From: Ziziphus jujuba
Lineage: Eukaryota; Streptophyta; Magnoliopsida; Rosales; Rhamnaceae
Length of the DNA: 64,000 bases
Direction of reading: 5' to 3'
Assembly: GCF_031755915.1 (NCBI RefSeq)
Contig: NC_083388.1
Span: 14,148,501 to 14,212,500 of the forward strand
A program made the translations under genes and the position numbers. Position 1 is the first letter of the stretch, and each line of letters starts with the position of its first letter. Of this stretch, positions 24,554 to 33,216 are shown piece by piece. Under the pieces are notes generated by a model. It did no database searches. It was not told the origin of the DNA and saw only the letters and a list, made by a program, of their open reading frames with translations.

Positions 24554-25308
24554 GTCAAACCAAAACACACACTCTCTAATGATGTTTTAGGTGTTCAAAG
24601 AGAACAAAGAGAATTCTTTCTCACAAATAATTTTCTCAATAATATTAAAGATGATTTCTCATTGAAAATAAGCCTTTAGATAGGCTTTGAATGAACAAAC
24701 AAAAATACTAAAAGGATTAGAAAATTTTGGCCAACACAAAATCAAATTAGGAAATTTCCTAATTTCACACCCTTTCTTAATCTAATGTTATTAATTAATT
24801 CCTTAATTTTGAACAAGGAATTAATTAATTTACAATCAAAATAATAAAATTCTAACTCTCCTAAATTAATTTTTCCCTTAAATAAATAAATAAAACAAAA
24901 ATAAAAGATAGTTTCCTAAAACAAACAGTCAAATTCAAATTGGGAAACTAGTTCATTAGTTTAACTACTAAGCTATCTTTAACCAATTTTCATCTTGTAA
25001 AGGCTCTAAATCAGCTCCAATGTGCCATGTAGGATGCCAAATAGGATTAATTATGATTCCCATACGTTGCCATTGATTGGAATAGAGAGAAAATGCCAAA
25101 TCAACAAAATACAGTAAAGTCAGCGATAAATACAGTATTTTCGGCCCAAAAGTCCTTCCATGCACAAATCACCATTTTGGTTGGTTTTGATTCTATATTT
25201 TATTGATTCCATGACCTCTTAATGATATTAATTGAATTCAAGAAGTGTTGAACCATTTCTGTGCTGCCAGGAGTCCATAATTGCACCAAAACAGCTACCC
25301 CTGTTTGA
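24549..25308 (-). repeat. 5' LTR of element E, truncated at both ends
   Basis: LTR interior from gataagtcaaacc (24549) to acagctacccctgtttg (25308). The terminal tgatacgaac and the right end attctcatca are both missing. Confidence 0.85.
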
Positions 25309-25503
25309 CTTATAGAAATCAAGTGTTTTAGTTTGACTTATCAATAGGACATCTATCACCTATTGTGGTGTCTTCATCATATACCAAGGTTTCTAATCAC
25401 AAGTTGATTAGGGGTTAAGGTGGCCATTAGAATCTGAACTTAATTTTTCGATCCGGGCTAATATAATACGAGCTTTGGAGCAAGTCGACCTAAGTTTGTA
25501 TCA
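25309..25503 (+). repeat. 3' LTR of element B, right part
   Basis: From about acttatagaaatcaag to cctaagtttgtatca, matching 11150-11344 of the 5' LTR. It ends at tttgt, the altered target duplication. Confidence 0.87.
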
Positions 25504-26932
25504 TTTGTGATGTTTTTTGATTTGACTAATGCCACTGCGGCTTTCATGCATCTTATGAATAAGGTTTTTTTTGCTTGTTTGTTGATCGATGCGTCACAGT
25601 CTTTATTGATGATATCTTAGTGTATTCTCAGAATGACAAGAGAATGAGGTGCACATCGTAGTGTATTCTTAGAATGATGAGGAGAATTAAATGCAGTTCA
25701 CAATTTTTTTGACAATATCTTAGTGTATTTAGCTTGGTGCTGCAAATATTAAAGGAGCATTAATGATATACTAAGTTTAACATGTGTATGTTTTGGTTGA
25801 ATAAATTGGGCTTACTTAGATATATTATTTCATCAAAGGACATCTATATAGACCCACAAAAGGTTGAAATAGTGACAAATTGGAACAACCTACTGATGTG
25901 ACTAAAGTATGAAGTTTCCTTATGTTGGTAAATTATTGTAATTACTATGTTGGAGGCGTCTACAATATAGTCGCACCCCTTTATCATTTAACTAGGAAAG
26001 GAGTCAAATATGAAAGGAATGATAAATGTGAGCAAAGTTTTTTAGAGCTGAAAAAGAGATTGACTTTGGTACCTATCCTCACACTTCTTGAAGGTAATAA
26101 AGGTTCTGAGGTATATAGTGATGCTTTATAAAAAGTTTAGGATGTAAGTGCTGCAACATTGTAATATGGTTACTTTTGCTTCTAGGCAACTCAAGAAGCA
26201 TGAGTTGAACTATCCTATACACAATTTGGATCTCCCTATCATGGTGTTCTCATTAAAAGATATAGAAACATTATCTTTATAAAACTACCTATCGAATTTT
26301 CACTAATCATAAAAGCTTTAAGTATCCTTTCATGCAAAAAGGTTGAACTTGAGATAGAGAACATGGATGGAGTTACTTAAGGCTTATGATTACACTATTG
26401 AGTACCATTTAGGCTAATGTAGCAACCGCTGATCTTAGTATAAAAGGTACAAGTTCCTTAGCTCACATATTGTTAGTGTAGCTTCCTTTGATGGTGATTT
26501 GAGCAAGTTAAGAGTTGAGTTAAGTATAAGCTTAATGGGAGTTCTCCTAGCTAGTTTTCACATTTGACAAATACTTAACGATAACATTCATAACATTCAG
26601 TTGCATGATCCTCAAATGCTCAGGCTAAGAGATAAGGTTAAATAAAGACTAAGGACAAATTTCATGATTAAAGATGTTGGAGCTTAGGCTTTGAGGACTA
26701 AACTTTATGTTCCATAAATAAAGAACTCTGAAAGGATAGTCTTAATGAAGTATGTAGTTCAACCTCTGCAAAGTATTTTGGTAGTAGTTCAACCTATGCA
26801 AAGTATTTCGGTAGAACTAAGAAGTATCGTACTATATGTAAGTATTATTGGTGGTTTGAGATGACTATAGAGACTATAAGATATGTGGCTAAGTGTATGG
26901 TTTGCCAACATGTAAAGTTTGAGAGACAGAAG
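25504..26932 (+). pseudogene. Element A fragment: RT end, RNase H, start of integrase
   Basis: Continues RT where 10478 left off: FVMFFDLTNATAAFMHLMNKVF, then IDDI in the catalytic motif region (25605-25617) with small local duplications after it. The connection domain is near 25850-26000 (DPQKVEIV.NWN), followed by TRKGVKYERNDKCEQSFLELKKR (about 25989-26060) and an RNase H start SEVYSDAL. The integrase zinc-binding region is at about 26620-26932 (YYWWFEMTIETIRYVAKCMV, CQHVKFERQK). Many frameshifts and stops. It is cut by element F inside the FERQKPLG motif. Confidence 0.8.
26928..26932. repeat. Target-site duplication of element F (left copy)
   Basis: agaag, repeated at 33217-33221. The undisturbed target motif (gagagacagaagcc) is preserved in the duplicated element A segment at 33484-33497. 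Confidence 0.95.
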
Positions 26933-28072
26933 TGATACGAACCTAGGACGACCTGCTCCTAAACCCGTATTATATTAGCCCGGATCTTTAATTAAGTTCA
27001 AGTTCTAATGGAATGGACCTCAACCCCTAACCAACCTGTGGTTAGAAACCTTGGTATAATGTAGACGCCACAATAGGGGATGGAAAACCTATTGATAAGT
27101 CAAGCTAAAACAACCAATTCTCTAATGGTGTTTTAGGTGTTCTCAAAGAACAAAGAGATAATTAATCTCACAAGTATTTTCTTAATCAAATCAAAGTTTT
27201 AAAGTTATCTTATTAATGAAAAATAAGCCTTTAAATAGGCTTTGAAAGTAACAAAATAAACCCTAAAAACCCTAGGAAAAACCGGCCACACAATGGAGAA
27301 GTCTACCTTGGCCGAAACTTTCCTTTTCCTAATCTAATTTGGATTAATTAATTCCTTTATTTTGAATTAGGAATTAATTAATTTACAATGAAAATAATAA
27401 AATAATAACTTTCCTAATCTTATTTGTCCAGAAAATAAATAAATAGAAACTAAAAATAACAGTAGTTTCCTAAAACAAAAAGTAGAATAAAATTAGGAAA
27501 CTAAAATACTAGCTTTTTGACTAATTTGACTTTGACCAATCTTTGACCAAAGTGAGATCCAAATCAGCTTCTAGATGCTTTGAAGGATGCCAAATAAACT
27601 GAATATGAAGGCCCACACGTTGCCCATGCTTGGAAAAATAAGAAAAGGCTAATACAGTAAAATACAGTAAAGCCAGCAAGCAATACAGCAAATTCGGCCA
27701 AATTGTTGAAGCTGTCCGTACAAGCCCTTTTTGATTGCATTTGAGGCTGTTTTAACTTGATTCCATGACCTCCTAGGCATATGTATTGAACCCATAAAGC
27801 ATTGGAACCATTTCATGCTTCTCGGACTCCAAAAATGTACCAAAACCGTCACCCGGGTCCGTATCGGCTTCCACCACTTGGATGCGTAGAATAGGCTTTG
27901 TATCTTCAAGTATGGACAAGCTCTATTGAGATTGATTAACCCCTGTATAAATACTTCCAGGTTGTCCTTAAATCTCTTAATTTGAGCTCTTGTGATTGGC
28001 CTAGTCTTCATCCGTGTCGAGTCAGCACCCCAGCGGGTTATCGGTTGAGCGGGCTCAGGCGGAATCACATCA
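26933..28072 (-). repeat. 3' LTR of element F
   Basis: Plus-strand termini tgatacgaacctagg and ggcggaatcacatca. Followed by ttcccctcctctt, the polypurine tract on the element strand. The last 141 codons of the element F frame lie inside it (28072 to 27649). Confidence 0.95.
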
Positions 28073-30897
28073 TTCCCCTCCTCTTGAAAAGGATTTGTCC
28101 TCAAATCAAGATCATCACCTGCTGCAAAAGGAGTTAAATCAGCAACATTAAATGCAGCACTCATGTTATACTCACCTAGTAAATCAAGCTTGTAGGCATT
28201 CTTCTTATTGGGCTCCAAAACTTGAAAAGGTCCATCCATAGGCGGTATGAGCTTTGACTTTCTTTGTTTAGGAAACCTTTCCTTTTGTAAGTGCAACCAA
28301 ATCAATTCCCCTGGGTCAAAGACTATTACAACAAAATCTAGAAATACATGCTCATTATGGTAAAAATTACACTTTTTAAAGTTAGCAATCAATATTTCCC
28401 AAATTCTCAAATTACCAATAAGTAAAGCTCTCAACAATGCAGATAAAGTTCTATGCAATAAAGACATCTTTAAGTAAGTATCTTTAAAATTCATGGTCAG
28501 CAATGATTTCTTATTCATAATTACTTTATTAACATCACCAAAGCTAAGATAAAAATTTATATTCTTCCTTTCTTGTCTTCCTTTTCCTTTCTCACTCAAT
28601 GCCATCTCACCTTCCTCACTCTCGGCTTTTGCACCAAATTTTTCACTCTTGGTTTTATTAAAATCTTTCCACACAACCTGAGTATTAGAAGACTTACCTT
28701 GGATAGCAAGCTCACATTTTGCCTCTTGATTGGATGGTAGTCCACTTGGAATTTCATTTGGTAAGACATCTCCAAATTCCTTCAAAAGAGAAATCATTGA
28801 ACTTGGCAATTCAAGTTCTTCAAAGTTAGTTTGATCATTAAAATAATTTTCTTTGTAAAGCATGACCAGCAAAGGTTTCTTACACTTAATAACCTTATTA
28901 ATATCCCCTAAACTCAAATAAAAATTCTGGTTTTTCCTCTCTTTTCTTTCTTTTCTTTTTCTTTCCTCGGTTTGGCTCTCATTGGCGGAAATTTCCAGTT
29001 TTTGGTCTTTCCACTCAATATGAACCTTAGAAACCTTACCTTGGTCAGCAACCTCAACCTTACCTTCTTGAATGGATGGTGAAGCCGTTGGTGCCATGCT
29101 TGCTTTTTCCTTGAGCTTTTCGGCTTCTCTCCTTTGTTGCATTTGTAATTGATCTTTGTAAACCTCTTTAGGAGATAATGGTTCCAGCTTGATCTTCTTC
29201 CCTTTAAACCTGAAAACAATACTATTTTCTCGACCAAAATGAGTAGCATCTTTATCAAATTGCCATGGTCTACCTAATAGTATATGTCCGGCAATCATAG
29301 GCACAATATCACATAAAACTACATCCTCATATCTACCTATATTAAATTTTACTTTGGCTTGTTTGTTTACTTTCATCTCACCACTATCATTAAGCCATTG
29401 TAATCTATAAGGTTCTGGATGTTTAATTGTTTTCAAGCCTAATTTATCAACTACAAGATTACTTATCACATTAGTACAACTCCCACTATCTATAATCATG
29501 CTACAAATTTTACCTTGTATTTCGCAGCGAGTGTGGAAGATGTTTTCTCTTTGTATCTGCTCTTCATCTTTGTAGACAGCAAGTACTCTCCTTGAAACCA
29601 AGCTCAACTCGGCATTAGATGTATCTACAGGTTCGGTTTCATCTTCATTACAAGCCTCCTCTTGCTCGGTTTCAGCCCCACTTTCTTCACTTGCGGATTC
29701 CAACTCACCATCGCCCTTTAATACCATGATTCTTCTATTTGGGCATTGGCTGGATATGTGTCCTCTTCCTTGGCACTTAAAACAAATTATTTCTCTAGAT
29801 TTTTGAGGTTTAGGATCAGATTTTATCTCACCTCTAAGTGCTTGGACAGATTCGGTCTTGACCTCCCTTCTTGGCCGGTTGGTAGATTCCTCTCCTAATT
29901 TCGGCCTCAACTTGTTTTCATAAGTGGAATTGTTTTTCCAGCCACTTGAACTTGTCCTTCCACTGCTAGAAACTCCTCCAAACCGTGTACTAACACCCCT
30001 CCTCTTGAATTGGTTCTCAAGTTTAATGGCTACATGCAACATCTCCTCCAATTCCAAGTATTGTTGTAATTCAAGTTGGTTAGCAATGTCACGGTTTAAC
30101 CCTCCAAGAAATCTTGCCATTGTTGCCTCTCTATCCTCCCTCATGTTTAACCTCATCATTAACATCTCCATCTCTTTGTAATAATCCTCCACGGACCTAC
30201 TTCCTTGAGACAAAGATTGAAGCATTTGATGCAGCAACCTTTGGTAATGGGATGGCACAAACCGCTTCCTCATGACTCCTTTCATTTGTCGCCATGTTGT
30301 AATTAAGTCTTCACCAACCCTCCTTCGGGTGCTTTTCTCATTTATCCACCATTGGAGTGCATAATGGCCAAACTCCATTGCTGCCATCTTCACCTTCTTA
30401 CCTTCCGAATAGTTGTGGCAGTAAAAAATCATCTCCATTTTCTCTTCCCACTCCAAATAAGCTTCGGGATCACTTTTACCCATAAAAGGTGGGATATTAA
30501 CCTTGATATTTCCCAAATCTTCATCTGTATCCTCCCTCCTATATCTCCCACGGCCAGCTCTATCTTGGACAGCAAAGGTTTCGTCCATACCTTCCTTAAA
30601 GTCACCGTCCAATGGCTCCTCATCAAATTCCTCTCTCGGCCTCTCGCGACCTCCTCGTCCTCCATGGAATTCTTGCCTATTTCTTGTATTCGGCCTTCCT
30701 TGTGAGGCTTCTAATCTTCCCACTCTTTGATTTACATGCTCAAATTGAGCACTCATCCGCTGTATTGATTCCAAAATAGTTCTCAAGTCCACTTGATCTC
30801 CACTTCCGGTAGCTCGGTCATCGCCATGAAATGCTACGGACTCTTCCTCATTGATCCTCAAGGGTGGATCCCCTCTTCTTATTCTAGAATCTGCCAT
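27649..30897 (-). CDS. Mosaic Gag-protease-integrase C-terminal polyprotein of element F
   Basis: A 1082-codon open frame. I choose the ATG at 30897 (MADSRIRRGDPPLRINEEES) over one six codons upstream because related gags start there. Residues below are counted from the upstream start. Order: gag capsid about 138-306 (LEWEEKMEMIFYCHNYSE); CCHC knuckle 379-391 (CFKCQGRGHISSQC); protease about 455-565 with IIDSGSCTNVIS at 474; basic linker 570-730; a second divergent linker copy 731-816. Then a scrap of integrase (LSALLRALLIGNLRIWE, 824-840), a scrap of RT (ANFKKCNFYHNEHVFLDFVV, 844-863), and the integrase C-terminal domain (GPFQVLE at 895, FNVADLTPF at 922). The tail TRPITRAQIKRFK (971-983) and about 100 further residues are coded in the LTR. 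No RT, RNase H or integrase catalytic residues. Expected to make virus-like particle protein and protease at most. Confidence 0.85.
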   Translation of the reverse strand: MADSRIRRGDPPLRINEEESVAFHGDDRATGSGDQVDLRTILESIQRMSAQFEHVNQRVGRLEASQGRPNTRNRQEFHGGRGGRERPREEFDEEPLDGDFKEGMDETFAVQDRAGRGRYRREDTDEDLGNIKVNIPPFMGKSDPEAYLEWEEKMEMIFYCHNYSEGKKVKMAAMEFGHYALQWWINEKSTRRRVGEDLITTWRQMKGVMRKRFVPSHYQRLLHQMLQSLSQGSRSVEDYYKEMEMLMMRLNMREDREATMARFLGGLNRDIANQLELQQYLELEEMLHVAIKLENQFKRRGVSTRFGGVSSSGRTSSSGWKNNSTYENKLRPKLGEESTNRPRREVKTESVQALRGEIKSDPKPQKSREIICFKCQGRGHISSQCPNRRIMVLKGDGELESASEESGAETEQEEACNEDETEPVDTSNAELSLVSRRVLAVYKDEEQIQRENIFHTRCEIQGKICSMIIDSGSCTNVISNLVVDKLGLKTIKHPEPYRLQWLNDSGEMKVNKQAKVKFNIGRYEDVVLCDIVPMIAGHILLGRPWQFDKDATHFGRENSIVFRFKGKKIKLEPLSPKEVYKDQLQMQQRREAEKLKEKASMAPTASPSIQEGKVEVADQGKVSKVHIEWKDQKLEISANESQTEERKRKERKERKNQNFYLSLGDINKVIKCKKPLLVMLYKENYFNDQTNFEELELPSSMISLLKEFGDVLPNEIPSGLPSNQEAKCELAIQGKSSNTQVVWKDFNKTKSEKFGAKAESEEGEMALSEKGKGRQERKNINFYLSFGDVNKVIMNKKSLLTMNFKDTYLKMSLLHRTLSALLRALLIGNLRIWEILIANFKKCNFYHNEHVFLDFVVIVFDPGELIWLHLQKERFPKQRKSKLIPPMDGPFQVLEPNKKNAYKLDLLGEYNMSAAFNVADLTPFAAGDDLDLRTNPFQEEGNDVIPPEPAQPITRWGADSTRMKTRPITRAQIKRFKDNLEVFIQGLINLNRACPYLKIQSLFYASKWWKPIRTRVTVLVHFWSPRSMKWFQCFMGSIHMPRRSWNQVKTASNAIKKGLYGQLQQFGRICCIACWLYCILLY
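28073..28085 (-). other. Polypurine tract of element F
   Basis: AAGAGGAGGGGAA on the element strand, directly upstream of the 3' LTR. The same tract is seen at 1664, 16990, 24182 and 54444, and on the plus strand at 22641. Confidence 0.85.
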
Positions 30898-32076
30898 ATT
30901 AGTAAAATACTGCAAAAATAAAATAAATCCTCACAATATTCACTCCCTCACGTGTTTCACTCAAACAAGGTCTCGACACTCGTGTTTGCACACTAGTTTC
31001 GGCTTTTACCCTCTTTTAAGCTCTCACACTCTTGCCTTTTTCCACTCAATGAATTATCTCAAAGTTCTAATTAAAACACCCACAAAACAGCAATTAGATC
31101 ACTAGTATGTTTTAATTAAACTTATCAACAAAGCAGTAGCAAAAAGTAGGCAATACCGAAAGAATCCAACAAATCCTAATTTTCGGCTTTCTAGACAAGA
31201 AATCACAAAATAATGGGAAAACGTTGGAATTTTTGAAAACTGCACCAGATGGTAGTAGATTATAAGTTCAAGAATAAAATTCCAGAAAAAGAAATTCAAA
31301 TACGATCAAGAATCAAAGAGAACAAAAATATAGAAAAGTTGTTGGTTGTTGTTCTTTGTAATTCGAATTTTTGTATCAATTCCTTTAACCAATTTTAATC
31401 CAAAAAATTTAAACACCCAAAATCCAAATATCCAACAGCAAGAATAATTTCCCAGCAACTCAAATATTGAATAAATAATCAAAACCAGCAGCTCCAACAA
31501 ATTTCCAGCAAACAAATCAAACTCCAACAAACTGAAATTTTTTTTTTTTTTTTTTATTTGACTTTACCTCTTCTTTCTTTTTTTCTTTTTTTTTTTTTTT
31601 TTTTCACTCACAGAACACAAACAACTGCAGTAGCAAGAATAATTACCAAAATTGCAATTCCAACTCCAAAATAAACACCAAACCCGTGACCTCCAATTAA
31701 ACAAAATGTGCAGTTTTTTTTTTTTTTTTTTTTTAAATGTTGCCGCAAACTTCTTTTTTTTTTTTTTTCTTTTTTTTTTTTTTGAATATATGAATGCAAA
31801 TATTTAAGACTAAAACAGCAAAGAAAAATCAACAGAAACCAAATTAACAAGAACAATGATAAAAGACAACCAACAAACTAGGAAACAAAAATACGATAAA
31901 ACTAGGAAATCCTAATTCAACTAGGAATGAATTTTTTTTTTTTTTTTTTTAAGATGCTGAACGTGTATAGGATGGATGCAACCTTAACCTAATGCTAAAA
32001 TTGCAGAATAACACAAAAACAAATAAAGCAAATAAAGATAGATCAAACCTGAACAACATTTAGCTTTGATACCAAA
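30898..32076 (-). other. Leader and primer-binding site of element F
   Basis: About 1.18 kb of non-coding leader. The primer site (32074 to 32063, minus) reads TGGTATCAAAGC, one mismatch to the initiator methionine tRNA complement. Very long T runs on the plus strand (31538-31555, 31588-31603, 31717-31734, 31752-31782, 31932-31950) become A tracts in the RNA sense. The blocks around them are conserved in the leaders of elements 1, C, D and B. Confidence 0.85.
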
Positions 32077-33216
32077 TGATACGAACCTAGGACGACCTGC
32101 TCCTAAACCCGTATTATATTAGCCCGGATCTTTAATTAAGTTCAAGTTCTAATGGAATGGACCTCAACCCCTAACCAACCTGTGGTTAGAAACCTTGGTA
32201 TAATGTAGACGCCACAATAGGGGATGGAAAACCTATTGATAAGTCAAGCTAAAACAACCAATTCTCTAATGGTGTTTTAGGTGTTCTCAAAGAACAAAGA
32301 GATAATTAATCTCACAAGTATTTTCTTAATCAAATCAAAGTTTTAAAGTTATCTTATTAATGAAAAATAAGCCTTTAAATAGGCTTTGAAAGTAACAAAA
32401 TAAACCCTAAAAACCCTAGGAAAAACCGGCCACACAATGGAGAAGTCTACCTTGGCTGAAACTTTCCTTTTCCTAATCTAATTTGGATTAATTAATTCCT
32501 TTATTTTGAATTAGGAATTAATTAATTTACAATGAAAATAATAAAATAATAACTTTCCTAATCTTATTTGTCCAGAAAATAAATAAATAGAAACTAAAAA
32601 TAACGGTAGTTTCCTAAAACAAAAAGTAGAATAAAATTAGGAAACTAAAATACTAGCTTTTTGACTAATTTGACTTTGACCAATCTTTGACCAAAGTGAG
32701 ATCCAAATCAGCTTCTAGATGCTTTGAAGGATGCCAAATAAACTGAATATGAAGGCCCACACGTTGCCCATGCTTGGAAAAATAAGAAAAGGCTAATACA
32801 GTAAAATACAGTAAAGCCAGCAAGCAATACAACAAATTCGGCCAAATTGTTGAAGCTGTCCGTACAAGCCCTTTTTGATTGCATTTGAGGCTGTTTTAAC
32901 TTGATTCCATGACCTCTTAGGCATATGTATTGAACCCATAAAGCATTGGAACCATTTCATGCTTCTCGGACTCCAAAAATGTACCAAAACCGTCACCCAG
33001 GTCCGTATCGGCTTCCACCACTTGGATGCGTAGAATAGGCTTTGTATCTTCAAGTATGGACAAGCTCTATTGAGATTGATTAACCCCTGTATAAATACTT
33101 CCAGGTTGTCCTTAAATCTCTTAATTTGAGCTCTTGTGATTGGCCTAGTCTTCATCCGTGTCGAGTCAGCACCCCAGCGGGTTATCGGTTGAGCGGGCTC
33201 AGGCGGAATCACATCA
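32077..33216 (-). repeat. 5' LTR of element F
   Basis: 1140 bp, same length as the 3' copy. The five differences seen are in ccttggctgaaac, aataacggtag, aatacaacaaattc, gacctcttagg and cacccaggtcc. A minus-strand open stretch of about 140 codons corresponds to the pol tail coded in the other LTR. Confidence 0.95.

Larger units (their letters stand above)
23067..25308 (-). mobile_element. Element E: collapsed chromovirus in the 3' LTR of element B
   Basis: Left LTR 23067-24181 (tgatacgaacctagg to gattctcacca), a purine tract ttttccttctctt, 0.37 kb of internal sequence, then a second LTR lacking its left ~0.15 kb and its right ~0.36 kb (24549-25308). The internal sequence joins the LTR at gataa (24549-24553), a short run present in both partners. 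Gag, protease, primer site and most of pol were therefore deleted by illegitimate recombination. The right edge has also eaten into element B. No flanking duplication survives. Confidence 0.85.
10479..25503 (+). mobile_element. Element B: chromovirus inserted in element A, heavily nested
   Basis: Plus-strand element of the same family as elements 1 and F. The 5' LTR is 10479-11344, followed by a tRNA-iMet primer site, leader and gag (from 12371). Gag is followed, after other insertions, by RNase H/integrase (21417-22653), a purine tract aagagaaggggaa (22641-22653) and a 3' LTR split into 22654-23066 and 25309-25503. Flanks are ttagt (10474-10478) and tttgt (25504-25508), a 5-bp duplication with one change. 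Element A reading joins correctly across it. Its protease and RT are missing, replaced by the C/D array at 14773-21416. Confidence 0.88.
26933..33216 (-). mobile_element. Element F: complete young non-autonomous chromovirus
   Basis: 6284 bp on the minus strand. The 3' LTR is 26933-28072 and the 5' LTR 32077-33216, each exactly 1140 bp. The flanking duplication is agaag at 26928-26932 and 33217-33221. The purine tract is the minus strand of 28073-28085 and the primer site the minus strand of 32074-32063. The LTRs differ at only five positions that I could find by eye (0.44%). At 1.3e-8 substitutions per site per year, a rate often used for plant LTRs, this gives roughly 0.17 million years. The internal region carries one open frame that lacks RT, RNase H and the integrase catalytic core, so mobility must have come from proteins supplied in trans. 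Confidence 0.95.
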
